Source: an uncultured Gemmiger sp.
Lineage (GTDB): Bacteria; Bacillota; Clostridia; Oscillospirales; Ruminococcaceae
Direction of reading: 5' to 3'
Length of the DNA: 45,662 nt
NCBI GenBank assembly: GCA_944382835.1
Contig: CALWNP010000083.1
Span: 1 to 45,662 of the forward strand
Under the pieces are notes generated by a model that made no database searches, had not been told where the DNA came from, and worked only from the letters and a program-made list of their open reading frames with translations. Below, one piece after another: positions 7,790 to 16,676 of this stretch. Position numbers and translations under genes: made by a program. Numbering within the stretch: the stretch's first letter is position 1; every line of letters begins with the position of its first letter.

Positions 7790-9088
7790 TTAGAGGGCCT
7801 GCGCACGGCTGCGTTTGCCGTCCCACTCTCCCAGAATGACTTTGACAATATCGCCGGTGTGGTGGCCAGGCGCACTGACGGTAACCGGCAGATATTGTTT
7901 GGTATAGCCGGTAAAGAGGGTGGCAGAGAGCGGCGTCTCCAGAAGCACCTCGGCCTGTCGGCCGCACTGGGCGGATGCCAGTTCAGCCCGGACCTGTTCC
8001 ACGGCCTCGGTCATCCGATGACTGCGGGCTTCTTTTTCGTGCTCGGGAATCTGGTCGGGAAAATCGTAGGCAGGAGTGCCTTCCCGACGGGAATAGGGGA
8101 AGACATGCACCTTCAGAAACCGCTGCCCGGTGACAAAGGCCATGCTTTCCTCAAAATCCTCCTCGGTCTCACCGGGAAAACCGACGATCACATCGGTGGT
8201 CAGGCTGAGCTGGTCGGCGCCAAAAGCCTGGCGAAGACGGTCGGCAATTTTAGCATACTGTTCGGCGGTGTAAGGCCGTCGCATGGCCCGCAGGGTTTTG
8301 GTGCAGCCGCTTTGCAGACTCAGATGAAACTGAGGACAAAGCTGGGGGACTGCTGCCATCCGGGCGATGTCTTCTTCCGTAAGCATGTCGGGGTCCAGGC
8401 TGCCCAACCGGATGCGTTGGATGCCCGGCACGGCAGCGGCCTTTTCGATGAGGTCCGCCAGGCAGGTTCCGGTGTCTTTGCCATAGCTGGGAAGACTGAT
8501 GGCGGTCAGTACCACCTCTTTGTAACCGGAAGCGCTCAGACGATGCAGCTCTTGCAGGATACTTGCCTCGCTGCGGCTGCGCACCGGCCCCCGGGCGCGG
8601 GGAATCACACAGTAGGCGCACTGCCGGTTACAGCCGTCTTCCACCTTGACAAAGGCGCGGGTGTGCTCGGCAAAGCGGTCCATGGGCAGCTCCTCAAACT
8701 GCTCTCCTTTGTGATGAGGGCGGATGTCCACCACCCTTGCCTCGGTGCCATCCAGCACCTTCTGCACGTCTTCAAGGATGGCGTGGCGGTTACCAGAACC
8801 GGTAATCACGTCGGCCTCAGCAATCTCAGCGGCCTCTTTGGGAAATGCCTGGGGATAACACCCGGTCAGAACTGTGACGGCGCCGGGGTTTTCCCGCTTG
8901 GCACGGCGCAGCCATTTCCGGCTTTTCTGGTCGCCAAAATTGGTGACGGTGCAGCTGTTGACCACATAGACGTCCGCGGCCTCGCCGGTGGGCACAATGG
9001 TGTAGCCGTTGGCCTCAAACAGCTGGGCGAGAGCGCCGGTCTCATTTTGGTTGACTTTGCAGCCGAGGGTGTAAAAACTGACCCGCAT
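7790..9088 (-). CDS. mtaB: tRNA t6A37 methylthiotransferase MtaB
   Basis: Radical-SAM methylthiotransferase that converts t6A37 of ANN-decoding tRNAs to ms2t6A. The 432-aa protein has an N-terminal UPF0004 domain (starts with FYTLGCKVNQNE and includes Cys10). The radical-SAM cluster motif CNRQCAYC is near residues 153-160. A C-terminal TRAM-like RNA-binding stretch includes TGYTKQYLPV. The start is the ATG at 9088, preceded by AAGGA; longer in-frame extensions run into the promoter region and are rejected. MtaB is preferred over MiaB because of the TLGCKVNQ start and the length; RimO is less likely. Confidence 0.88.
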   Translation of the reverse strand: MRVSFYTLGCKVNQNETGALAQLFEANGYTIVPTGEAADVYVVNSCTVTNFGDQKSRKWLRRAKRENPGAVTVLTGCYPQAFPKEAAEIAEADVITGSGNRHAILEDVQKVLDGTEARVVDIRPHHKGEQFEELPMDRFAEHTRAFVKVEDGCNRQCAYCVIPRARGPVRSRSEASILQELHRLSASGYKEVVLTAISLPSYGKDTGTCLADLIEKAAAVPGIQRIRLGSLDPDMLTEEDIARMAAVPQLCPQFHLSLQSGCTKTLRAMRRPYTAEQYAKIADRLRQAFGADQLSLTTDVIVGFPGETEEDFEESMAFVTGQRFLKVHVFPYSRREGTPAYDFPDQIPEHEKEARSHRMTEAVEQVRAELASAQCGRQAEVLLETPLSATLFTGYTKQYLPVTVSAPGHHTGDIVKVILGEWDGKRSRAQAL

Positions 9089-9113
9089 TGGGAATACCAT
9101 CCTTCTTGATACA

Positions 9114-9142
9114 TTTTCATCTGTTCTATTTGGTATTATACT
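9114..9142 (+). promoter_or_regulatory. Possible promoter of the D,D-carboxypeptidase gene
   Basis: TTTTCA (9114-9119), 17-bp spacer, TATACT (9137-9142). It shares its -10 region with the minus-strand mtaB promoter, so the two may exclude each other. Confidence 0.5.
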
Positions 9143-9163
9143 GGATTGCATCGCAAAGTACAA
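9135..9163 (-). promoter_or_regulatory. Promoter of mtaB
   Basis: On the minus strand TTGTAC (9158-9163), 17-bp spacer, perfect TATAAT (9135-9140), about 45 bp upstream of the mtaB start. Confidence 0.7.
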
Positions 9164-9228
9164 GTTGCCATATTCAACGCTGCCGCTGCATATTCTGAAG
9201 GCAGAAAACAACAGGGGAGGCGTCGTGA

Positions 9229-10398
9229 ATGAAAAAGCGGGTTTTGGCCCTTACATGCAGTTTTGCTCTGATCTTGTCACTGTTCTCTCTGCCTGCCATG
9301 GCGTTGGAGGTGACCCCGGCGGGAACTGCGGACTTTGATCTGCCCTGTCAGGCAGCCATCCTGATCGATGAGGATTCGGGCACGGTACTGTACGAAAAAA
9401 ATGCGGATGAGCAGCGGCCCATTGCCTCCATCACCAAGGTGATGACCCTGATTCTGACCTTTGAAGCCTTGGAGGCCGGCCGGATCTCGCTGGACCAGTT
9501 GGTGCCGGTTTCAGAACACGCCTACAACATGGGGGGCAGTCAGATCTGGCTGGAGCCGGGGGAGCAGATGACCCTCAACGAGATGCTCAAGGCCATCTGC
9601 ATTTCCAGCGCCAATGATGCCGCGGTGGCGGTGGCAGAGTTTGTGGGCGGCAGCGAACCGGCATTTGTGGAACAGATGAACGCCAAGGCGGCGGAACTGG
9701 GGATGACTTCCACCCATTTTTGCAACGCCTGCGGGCTGGACGAGGACGGACACCTGTCCACGGCGCGGGATGTGGCCATCATGAGCCGGGAAATGCTTTT
9801 GAAGCACACCGAAATCCGGGATTACTGCACCGTCTGGACCGATACCTTGCGGGACGGTGCCACCCAGTTGGTGAATACAAACAAGCTGCTCAAGAGCTAT
9901 GACGGCATTACCGGACTCAAAACTGGCACAACCGGCAAAGCCGGGGTGTGTATTTCAGCCAGTGCCACCCGGGACAATCTGCGTTTGATCGCGGTCATTT
10001 TGGGATCGCCCACCGGTGCTGACCGATTTGAGGCGGCTACGACGCTACTCAACTATGGCTTTGCCAACTATGAAAGCGCCAGTGCGGAATTGCCCAGTGA
10101 TCTGCCGCAGACATTGCCGGTGGAACAGGGGGTCACCGATGCGGTTACCCTGGAATACACGGCACCCGGGCGGTTTCTGATGCACAAGGGGGAAGGCGGA
10201 GCACTGCAGGTGCAGGTGGATCTGCCCCAGAGTATTCAGGCTCCGATTGCGGCAGGCACCCAGGTGGGAACCGTGACGGTGCACAGCGGGGAAACCGTAC
10301 TGCAGAGCTGCCCGATTCAGGCGTCTCAGGACGTTGCAGCGCTGAGTTTCAAGTTCTGCTTCCAACGTCTTGTTGGGGCTTTGCTGCTGGCAGAATGA
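9229..10398 (+). CDS. D-alanyl-D-alanine carboxypeptidase (S11, PBP5-type)
   Basis: Removes the terminal D-Ala from peptidoglycan pentapeptides outside the membrane, controlling cross-linking. The 389-aa protein has a clear signal peptide (KKR, hydrophobic core, likely cleavage after Ala-Met-Ala near residue 26). The three penicillin-binding motifs are intact: S67-I-T-K70, S127-A-N129 and K231-T-G233. The C-terminal 100 residues resemble the PBP5 beta-domain, and the last ~15 are hydrophobic/amphipathic and could hold it at the membrane. GGGGAGG lies upstream of the ATG. It diverges from mtaB through overlapping promoters. Target of beta-lactams. Confidence 0.93.
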   Translation: MKKRVLALTCSFALILSLFSLPAMALEVTPAGTADFDLPCQAAILIDEDSGTVLYEKNADEQRPIASITKVMTLILTFEALEAGRISLDQLVPVSEHAYNMGGSQIWLEPGEQMTLNEMLKAICISSANDAAVAVAEFVGGSEPAFVEQMNAKAAELGMTSTHFCNACGLDEDGHLSTARDVAIMSREMLLKHTEIRDYCTVWTDTLRDGATQLVNTNKLLKSYDGITGLKTGTTGKAGVCISASATRDNLRLIAVILGSPTGADRFEAATTLLNYGFANYESASAELPSDLPQTLPVEQGVTDAVTLEYTAPGRFLMHKGEGGALQVQVDLPQSIQAPIAAGTQVGTVTVHSGETVLQSCPIQASQDVAALSFKFCFQRLVGALLLAE

Positions 10399-10438
10399 GA
10401 ATTTTGTGCAAAACCAATAAAAGGAACCGGGTTTTGGC

Positions 10439-10467
10439 TTGACAACAAGGGGCTGAAAAGGTATCAT
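10439..10467 (+). promoter_or_regulatory. Promoter of pgi
   Basis: TTGACA (10439-10444), exactly 17 bp, TATCAT (10462-10467). The start codon at 10501 follows with GAAGGAGGGA. Confidence 0.83.
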
Positions 10468-10500
10468 GAAGTTACAAAATATTGAAGGAGGGACCCATTG

Positions 10501-11835
10501 ATGAGTGTCACTTACAATGGCAAACATCTGGCAAAATTTATCCGTCCTGAAGAATACGACGCGATTTATCCGCAGGTTGAGTTGGCGCATCAGCAGCTGG
10601 AAAACAAAACCGGCTGCGGCAACGACTTCCTGGGGTGGATGGATCTTCCGGTGAATTATGACAAGGAAGAGTTCGCCCGCATTAAACAGGCAGCGGCCAA
10701 GATCCGGGAGGATTCTGATGTGCTGCTGGTCGCCGGAATCGGCGGCTCCTATCTGGGTGCACGTGCGGTGGTGGAAGCCTGCCGCGGACAGTTCCATAAT
10801 GATGTGGATGAGGGGCTGAAGATTTATTTCTGCGGCAACACCATCTCTCCCACCTACCTGAATGATATCATTAAGGTAACCAAGGGCAAGCGTTTCTCCA
10901 TCAACGTCATCTCCAAGTCCGGCACCACCACCGAAACGGCTCTGGCCTTCCGGGTGCTGCGCAAACTGCTGGAAGACAGCGTGGGTGTGGAGGAAGCCAA
11001 CAAACGGATTTATGCCACCACCGACCGCAGCAAAGGTACGCTGAAACAGCTGGCGGATGCCCAGGGGTGGCCTACTTACGTGGTTCCTGACGATGTGGGC
11101 GGCCGTTACTCGGTGCTGACCGCTGTGGGCCTGCTGCCCATCGCCTGTGCCGGCATTGACATTGATGCCCTGATGCAGGGTGCTGCCGATGCCCGTGAAA
11201 AGTTCAGCGTCTGCAGCAAGGATAATGATGCCTATCGTTACGCCATGACCCGTAACATTCTCTACCGCAAGGGCAAGATGGTGGAAACCCTGGCCGCCTT
11301 TGAGCCGGATTTTGCCATGATGAACGAGTGGTACAAACAGCTCTTTGGCGAGAGCGAAGGCAAAGACCAGAAGGGGCTGATGCCCACTTCCTGCATCTTC
11401 TCCACCGACCTGCATTCCATGGGCCAGTTCCTGCAGGATGGCAGCCGTTCGATGTTTGAAACCTATGTGGACATCAAAAAGACCCGTGAGGACTTCTTCA
11501 TCGAGGAGCTGGAGGGTAACTTTGACGGCCTGAACTTCCTGGCCAACCAGAACATGAGTGTCGTCAACCGCAAGGCAATGGAAGGCACCATTCTGGCTCA
11601 TACCGACGGCGGCGTGCCCATCGGCGTGATTGAGGTTGACAGCCTGGATGCCTACAACGTGGGCTATCTGATCTACTTCTTCTGGAAAGCCTGCGCTGTG
11701 TCCGGCTATCTGCTTTCGGTCAACCCCTTTGACCAGCCCGGTGTGGAAAGCTACAAGAAGAACATGTTTGCATTGTTGGGCAAACCCGGCTACGAGGACC
11801 GCAAAGCGGAGCTGGAGGCTAAGCTGCAAGGCTGA
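10501..11835 (+). CDS. pgi: Glucose-6-phosphate isomerase
   Basis: Interconverts glucose-6-phosphate and fructose-6-phosphate in glycolysis and gluconeogenesis. The 444-aa size is that of the shorter Firmicutes form. The family blocks are present: [10 protein letters not shown] near residue 79 and SKSGTTTET at about 138-146 (phosphate binding). The ATG at 10501 is chosen over the adjacent TTG at 10498, on ribosome-site spacing. A strong promoter sits just upstream. A small P-loop gene follows 39 bp downstream with its own AAAGGAGG site, so the two probably share a transcript ending at 12345. Confidence 0.95.
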   Translation: MSVTYNGKHLAKFIRPEEYDAIYPQVELAHQQLENKTGCGNDFLGWMDLPVNYDKEEFARIKQAAAKIREDSDVLLVAGIGGSYLGARAVVEACRGQFHNDVDEGLKIYFCGNTISPTYLNDIIKVTKGKRFSINVISKSGTTTETALAFRVLRKLLEDSVGVEEANKRIYATTDRSKGTLKQLADAQGWPTYVVPDDVGGRYSVLTAVGLLPIACAGIDIDALMQGAADAREKFSVCSKDNDAYRYAMTRNILYRKGKMVETLAAFEPDFAMMNEWYKQLFGESEGKDQKGLMPTSCIFSTDLHSMGQFLQDGSRSMFETYVDIKKTREDFFIEELEGNFDGLNFLANQNMSVVNRKAMEGTILAHTDGGVPIGVIEVDSLDAYNVGYLIYFFWKACAVSGYLLSVNPFDQPGVESYKKNMFALLGKPGYEDRKAELEAKLQG

Positions 11836-11874
11836 TGCCGGCAACCCGCTAAAGTATAAAGGAGGATATCCCCT

Positions 11875-12279
11875 ATGATAAAACTGATCGTTGGTACCAA
11901 AGGCTCCGGCAAGACCAAAACCATGATCGACATGATCAACGAGGCCACCAAGACCACTTCCGGCAACATCGTCGTGATCGAGAAGTCGATGAAGCTGACC
12001 ACCGAGATCAACCATGCCGCCCGTCTTCTGGACGTTGATGAATACGATATCAACGGTGCGGAGATGCTGTACGGTTTTGTTGCAGGCGTTCTGGCCGGCA
12101 ACTATGACATCACCGAAATGTTCATTGATGGTATCCTGAAGGTTGTGGACCATGATATGGCCGCTGCCGGCAAGGTGTTGGCGGAGATCGACAAGATCGC
12201 CGGCAAGTCCGTTGAGGTGGTTGTGACCGTCTCGGCTGCGCCGGAAGATCTGCCTCCGGAGATCCGCAAGTATATGTAA
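11875..12279 (+). CDS. Small conserved P-loop protein of unknown function
   Basis: A 134-aa soluble protein. Residues 7-14 (GTKGSGKT) form a Walker A motif directly at the N-terminus, followed by a helix (KTMIDMINEA). A clear Walker B is not obvious; MFIDGILKVVDHD near residues 82-94 is the best candidate. It lacks the bulk of any full ATPase domain, so it may bind a nucleotide without being a motor. It is translated from AAAGGAGG and lies between pgi and a terminator. Function unknown; tying it to glycolysis would rest on position alone. Confidence 0.75.
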   Translation: MIKLIVGTKGSGKTKTMIDMINEATKTTSGNIVVIEKSMKLTTEINHAARLLDVDEYDINGAEMLYGFVAGVLAGNYDITEMFIDGILKVVDHDMAAAGKVLAEIDKIAGKSVEVVVTVSAAPEDLPPEIRKYM

Positions 12280-12312
12280 TCGCCCCCGATTTCGGAGCAT
12301 CTGCACGTTTTG

Positions 12313-12345
12313 GGGCAGGAACCCGGTTCCGGTTCCTGCCCTTTT
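12313..12345 (+). terminator. Terminator of the pgi transcript
   Basis: Perfect 11-bp stem GGGCAGGAACC with its complement (12313-12323 with 12331-12341), 7-nt loop, TTTT. Confidence 0.85.
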
Positions 12346-12387
12346 GGCTTGCCTGAACAATTTCTTGTGGTTTTTTTGAAATTTTTG

Positions 12388-12416
12388 TTGACAAGCCCCC
12401 CGCCCTTGTGTATACT
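12388..12416 (+). promoter_or_regulatory. Promoter of yceD-rpmF
   Basis: TTGACA (12388-12393), 17-bp spacer, TATACT (12411-12416), 27 bp before the ATG of the YceD-type gene. Confidence 0.85.
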
Positions 12417-12442
12417 AGATAAGCAACCTTTTGAGGTGTACT

Positions 12443-12943
12443 ATGCGTTTTGATCTGCGAAACTTTTTGGAAAGTGCTAAAAGTCCTTATACAGCGCACT
12501 TTTTGGCCGATCTTTCCAAAGCCGATTTTCCTGGCTTTGAAGTCCCGCAGCCTGCGGAGTGTACTTTCGAAGCTGTCCCCACCATGGAGGGCATCCAAAT
12601 CAGCCTTCGTGTGCAGACCGGTGTTACCGCGCAGTGTGCGCGGTGTCTGGCACCGGTGGAGGAAACGTATGATTTCACCCGGGAATATTTGATCCGGCAG
12701 CGGGATCTGGATGATCCGGATTTTGAGTTGCCGCTGGATGAATCGGGTTGCCTGGATGTGGAAGAACTGGTCTATCAGGAGATTATCTTTCAGGTCCCGC
12801 GGGTGCTGCTTTGCAGCCCTGATTGTCTTGGCCTATGCCCCATCTGTGGCAAAAGGAAGGCGGCAGGATGTTCCTGCCAACCGGCAGACGAAGCTGCCCC
12901 TGCAGATGCACGGCTTAGCATATTAAAACAACTGCTTAGTTGA
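12443..12943 (+). CDS. YceD/DUF177-family protein
   Basis: Conserved protein almost always encoded just before ribosomal protein L32; linked in the literature to 23S rRNA accumulation or processing. The 166-aa length fits. Cysteine pairs are visible in CARCLAP, CSPDC and CPIC, suggesting a zinc ribbon. The ATG at 12443 follows TGAGGTG and a strong promoter. rpmF begins 24 bp downstream, so the two share one short transcript that ends at the terminator 13167-13196. Confidence 0.88.
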   Translation: MRFDLRNFLESAKSPYTAHFLADLSKADFPGFEVPQPAECTFEAVPTMEGIQISLRVQTGVTAQCARCLAPVEETYDFTREYLIRQRDLDDPDFELPLDESGCLDVEELVYQEIIFQVPRVLLCSPDCLGLCPICGKRKAAGCSCQPADEAAPADARLSILKQLLS

Positions 12944-12967
12944 ATTTCACCAAGGAGGTGCTTAAAA

Positions 12968-13156
12968 ATGGCAGTACCCAAGAGAAAACAATCCAAAGCC
13001 CGCCGCGATAAACGCCGTTCGAATGTTTGGAAACTGGAGGCTCCTACGCTGGTGAAATGTCCTCAGTGTGGCGAACTGAAGGTGCCCCATCAGGTTTGTG
13101 GCAAATGCGGCTACTACAAGGGCCAGGAAGTCGTCAAGGTCAGCAAAGAGGCCTAA
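12968..13156 (+). CDS. rpmF: 50S ribosomal protein L32
   Basis: Small basic protein of the large ribosomal subunit. The 62-aa chain starts MAVPKRKQSKARRDKRRSN, the family signature. It carries two cysteine pairs (CPQC and CGKC), so it is the zinc-binding form. AAGGAGG lies upstream. Co-transcribed with the YceD-type gene. Confidence 0.98.
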   Translation: MAVPKRKQSKARRDKRRSNVWKLEAPTLVKCPQCGELKVPHQVCGKCGYYKGQEVVKVSKEA

Positions 13157-13166
13157 GGTCTCTTAC

Positions 13167-13196
13167 AAGGGGAGGGGCAAAGCCCTTCCCCTTTTT
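13167..13196 (+). terminator. Terminator of yceD-rpmF
   Basis: 12-bp stem with one G-T pair (13167-13178 with 13182-13193), AAA loop, T run to 13196. Confidence 0.87.
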
Positions 13197-13242
13197 CTAT
13201 GTTATGCCCCGAAAGGGGATGAACTGTGGGAGGTGAAACGGG

Positions 13243-14556
13243 ATGCCACTGCATGTTGTCAGCGTGGACCCGGGTTCCATTGCTCAGGATCTGGGCCTTG
13301 GACCGGGGTGCGTGCTGCTCTCCATCGACGGAAATCCGTTGTGTGATGCGCTGGATTATCAGTACTATACAGCATCGCCCAAGTTTCAGCTGACTGTCTG
13401 CCAGGATGGGGAAGAACAGGTCATTGAGATCGAAAAAGACGAGTATGAGCCTTTGGGCTGCAATTTCAAGACCTATCTCGGGGATGAAAAGCACTGCTGC
13501 GACAACCATTGTATGTTCTGCTTCATCGATCAGCTGCCGCCGGGAATGCGGGAGCCGCTCTATTTTAAGGACGACGATGAGCGGCTATCCTTCCTGTATG
13601 GCAACTATATCACCATGACCAACCTCTCGGATCGGGAGGTGGAGCGGATCATCAAGCTGCATATCAGCCCCATCTTCATTTCGGTGCACACCACCAACCC
13701 GAAACTGCGGGTGCGGATGATGGCCAACAAACGGGCGGCCGAAACGCTGCGCTATCTGGATGCCTTTGCCAAGGGCGGTATCGAGATGAACTGCCAGCTG
13801 GTTCTCTGCCGTGGCATCAACGACGGCAATGAACTGCGCCGGACCCTGGAAGATCTGCTGGCTCTGCGGCCCCATGTGGGCAGTATCGCAGTGGTTCCTG
13901 CCGGGGTGACCGATTACCGCAAGGGACTGTATAAGCTGACCCCCTACGACGCCGCCAGTGCCGCTGAGACGCTGGATATTCTGGAAGAGTACAGCCGCAG
14001 ATGCCAGGCCGAGTTTGGCCGCAGCATTGTCTATCCCAGCGATGAGTGGTATCTGACTGCAGGGCGGGAAATCCCTTCCGCAGAGTTTTATGATGATTTT
14101 GCCCAGCTGGAAGACGGTGTGGGAATGTGGCGGATGTACCGGGATACCTTCCTGGAGGAGCTTTCGGTACGCCGTTTTGTGCTGCCGCATCGGTTGGATG
14201 TGGTTACCGGTACCCTGGCTGCCCCGCTGATTGAGGAGATGGCAGAGGAAACCCACCGCCGCTATCCCCAGGTCCAGATCACGGTGCATCCCATCCAGAA
14301 CAACTATTTTGGCGGGAATGTCAGTGTGACGGGGCTGGTGACAGCCACCGACATCATCGCCCAATGTAAGGGTAAACTGAAGAGTAAGACGCTGGCGGTC
14401 CCGGAAGTGATGATCCAGGACGAGGGTGACCGCTTCCTGGACGACATGACCTTACCCGAGCTGGGAAAGGCTTTGGGGTGCCGGGTAATCTGTATCCCCA
14501 CCGATGGCGCCGGCTGCTGCCGCGCCTATCTGGGAGAACGCAAGAAGGAGGAATGA
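13243..14556 (+). CDS. DUF512 radical-SAM/PDZ iron-sulfur protein
   Basis: Member of the conserved Fe-S oxidoreductase family with an N-terminal PDZ-like segment, a radical-SAM-like core and the DUF512 C-terminus; molecular role unknown. The 437-aa protein shows VSVDPGSIAQDLGL (PDZ, residues 6-19). The cluster motif is Cys86-DNH-Cys90-MF-Cys93, followed by FIDQLP. GGGAGGTG is 7 bp upstream of the ATG. The stop overlaps the first in-frame ATG of der (ATGA), a sign of translational coupling. The DUF512-der-plsY order is common in Clostridia. Confidence 0.87.
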   Translation: MPLHVVSVDPGSIAQDLGLGPGCVLLSIDGNPLCDALDYQYYTASPKFQLTVCQDGEEQVIEIEKDEYEPLGCNFKTYLGDEKHCCDNHCMFCFIDQLPPGMREPLYFKDDDERLSFLYGNYITMTNLSDREVERIIKLHISPIFISVHTTNPKLRVRMMANKRAAETLRYLDAFAKGGIEMNCQLVLCRGINDGNELRRTLEDLLALRPHVGSIAVVPAGVTDYRKGLYKLTPYDAASAAETLDILEEYSRRCQAEFGRSIVYPSDEWYLTAGREIPSAEFYDDFAQLEDGVGMWRMYRDTFLEELSVRRFVLPHRLDVVTGTLAAPLIEEMAEETHRRYPQVQITVHPIQNNYFGGNVSVTGLVTATDIIAQCKGKLKSKTLAVPEVMIQDEGDRFLDDMTLPELGKALGCRVICIPTDGAGCCRAYLGERKKEE

Positions 14557-14558
14557 CT

Positions 14559-15890
14559 ATGGCCAAACCGATTGTTGCCATTGTGGGACGCCCCAATGTG
14601 GGCAAATCCACGATTTTCAATAAACTGACCGGTCAGCGCATTGCCATTGTGGAGGATACGCCGGGGGTGACCCGTGACCGTATTTTCTGTGATTGTGAAT
14701 GGTGCGGCAACAAGTTCCTGCTGGTGGACACCGGCGGTATCGAGCCCAACATTGATGACGGCCTGCTGCTGCACATGCGCCAGCAGGCACAGATTGCCAT
14801 TGACTCCGCCGACTGCATCATCATGGTGGGGGAGATCGGCGCCGGGGTGACCCCACAGGATCAGGACATTGCCGGAATGCTGATGCGCAGCGGAAAGCCT
14901 GTTGTTCTGGCTGTCAACAAGTGCGACAAGATTGGCGACCCGCCGCTGGAGCTCTATGATTTTTACTCGCTGGGCATCGGGGAAGTGATCCCGGTTTCCG
15001 GTGTGCACGGTCATGGCACCGGTGATCTGCTGGATGCTGTCTGTGCCCATCTGACCTTCGATCAGAATGAGGAAGAGGAAGGGGACCGCATCCCGGTGGC
15101 AGTAATCGGCCGGCCCAATGTGGGCAAGTCCAGCCTGATCAACCGGATTCTGGGTGAAAACCGTCTGATCGTGGCCAACGAAGCAGGTACCACCCGGGAT
15201 GCCATCGACACCGAGGTGGAAAACAAATACGGACGCTTCATCTTTACCGATACCGCCGGCCTGCGCAAAAAGGGCAAGGTGGAAAGCGGCGTGGAGCGGT
15301 ACAGCGTTCTGCGCAGTCTGGCTGCGGTGGAGCGCAGCCGGGTGTGTGTGATCATGATTGACGCCATGGTGGGCTTTACCGAGCAGGATTCCAAGGTGGC
15401 CGGCTATGCCCATGAACAGGGCAAGGGCTGCATCATTGCGGTGAACAAATGGGATGCTGTGGAAAAGGATAGCTATACCATGGACGCCATGCGGAAAAAG
15501 CTGGAGGCCGATTTCAGCTTTATGTCCTATGCCCCCATTGTCTTCATCAGTGCCAAAACAGGGCAGCGGCTGGACAAGCTGTTTGAGCTGATCCACTTTG
15601 TGGATGTCCAGAATGGAACCCGGATCCCCACCGGTGCCCTCAATGAGATGCTGGCCCGGGCTACTTCCCGGGTGCAGCCGCCTTCGGATAAGGGTAAGCG
15701 GCTGAAGATCTTCTATATGACCCAGAGCTCCACCCGTCCGCCGACGTTTGTCTGCTTTGTCAACCAGCGTGCGCTGTTCCATTTTTCGTATCAGCGCTAT
15801 ATTGAAAACCAGATCCGTGAAAACTTTGGTCTGACCGGAACCCCCATGCGGATGTTGGTCCGGGAACACGGGGACGGTTCGGCGCGGTGA
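14559..15890 (+). CDS. der: Ribosome-assembly GTPase Der (EngA)
   Basis: Tandem-GTPase protein needed for 50S ribosome assembly. The 443-aa chain has two G domains: GRPNVGKST at residues 10-18 with DTGG and NKCD, and GRPNVGKSS near 183-191 with DTAG and NKWD. A KH-like C-terminus follows. Start choice: ATG at 14553 lies only 1 nt from GGAGG, while ATG at 14559 has proper 7-nt spacing, so the latter is used. Coupled to the DUF512 gene upstream; plsY follows 24 bp later. Confidence 0.96.
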   Translation: MAKPIVAIVGRPNVGKSTIFNKLTGQRIAIVEDTPGVTRDRIFCDCEWCGNKFLLVDTGGIEPNIDDGLLLHMRQQAQIAIDSADCIIMVGEIGAGVTPQDQDIAGMLMRSGKPVVLAVNKCDKIGDPPLELYDFYSLGIGEVIPVSGVHGHGTGDLLDAVCAHLTFDQNEEEEGDRIPVAVIGRPNVGKSSLINRILGENRLIVANEAGTTRDAIDTEVENKYGRFIFTDTAGLRKKGKVESGVERYSVLRSLAAVERSRVCVIMIDAMVGFTEQDSKVAGYAHEQGKGCIIAVNKWDAVEKDSYTMDAMRKKLEADFSFMSYAPIVFISAKTGQRLDKLFELIHFVDVQNGTRIPTGALNEMLARATSRVQPPSDKGKRLKIFYMTQSSTRPPTFVCFVNQRALFHFSYQRYIENQIRENFGLTGTPMRMLVREHGDGSAR

Positions 15891-15914
15891 TTTTTCTGGA
15901 GGAGGAAGATCGAG

Positions 15915-16592
15915 ATGGGGATGCAGGTTGTTTTGGCCATTGTGCTGGTGGCTGTTGTGGGGTATCTGCTGGGCAGCATTGTCTTTGGCGTCTTGATTTC
16001 CAAGGCATTGTACCATGATGATGTCCGTACCCACGGCAGCGGCAGTGCCGGCATGACAAATATGATTCGCAACTACGGCAAACTGGCCGGTGCCCTGACG
16101 GCAACCGGTGACGTGGCCAAAGGGGTTGTGGCGGTGTTTGTTGCCAGCTGGCTGTTCCGGGTGCTGCTGCCTGACAGCGCGATTGAGCCGATGGCGGGCG
16201 CTTATATCGCCGGTATCTTTGCCATTATCGGCCACACCAAGCCAGTCTGGTTCGGCTTCAAGGGCGGCAAAGGCGTCCTGGTAGGGGGCGGTGTGGCACT
16301 TGCCACCGGCCCGGTGGTCTGTGTGGTGCTGGTGCTGGTGTTTGCGGTGGAATTTGCCATCACCCGCATTGTCTCGCTGGGCAGCATCATTGTGGCAGCC
16401 CTGTACCCGGTAATTACCCTGGTCTTTTGGGTCTGGCACGGTGCGGATCTCTTGTCCCTGGTGCTCATCGGGATTTGCTCGGTGATCATGGCGGCAATGG
16501 TAATCTGGATGCACCGCTCCAATATCCAGCGACTTCGCGCCGGCACCGAATACCGGTTTGGCGAAAAGAAAAAGAGCAAGGAAAAGGAATAA
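15915..16592 (+). CDS. plsY: Glycerol-3-phosphate acyltransferase PlsY
   Basis: Integral membrane enzyme that moves an acyl group from acyl-phosphate to glycerol-3-phosphate, making lysophosphatidate for phospholipid synthesis. The 225-aa protein has several hydrophobic helices. The three PlsY loops are recognisable: GSIVFGVLIS near the N-terminus, HGSGSAGMTN, and FKGGKGV near residue 115. The C-terminal tail is lysine-rich and ends KKKSKEKE. GGAGGAGGAAG lies upstream. Last gene of the DUF512-der-plsY operon, ending at the terminator 16624-16660. Confidence 0.93.
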   Translation: MGMQVVLAIVLVAVVGYLLGSIVFGVLISKALYHDDVRTHGSGSAGMTNMIRNYGKLAGALTATGDVAKGVVAVFVASWLFRVLLPDSAIEPMAGAYIAGIFAIIGHTKPVWFGFKGGKGVLVGGGVALATGPVVCVVLVLVFAVEFAITRIVSLGSIIVAALYPVITLVFWVWHGADLLSLVLIGICSVIMAAMVIWMHRSNIQRLRAGTEYRFGEKKKSKEKE

Positions 16593-16623
16593 AGTGCCTT
16601 CCCCTTGCAAAAGCTTCATCCAT

Positions 16624-16660
16624 ACAAAAACGGCATGGCTGCTGGCCATGCCGTTTTTGT
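16624..16660. terminator. Bidirectional terminator between plsY and aldo/keto reductase
   Basis: Perfect 16-bp stem (16624-16639 with 16645-16660), 5-nt loop; the stem ends give a T run on both strands, serving plsY (+) and the reductase gene (-). Confidence 0.92.
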
Positions 16661-16676
16661 TCTATCCGATGGGAAA

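Noticed and set aside
10045-12360. Minus-strand frame of 771 codons opposite pgi and neighbours
   Set aside because: Spans three well-supported plus-strand genes and a terminator; shadow frame.
14526-16649. Minus-strand frame of 707 codons opposite der and plsY
   Set aside because: Shadow of two clear genes, His/Gln-rich product with no family.
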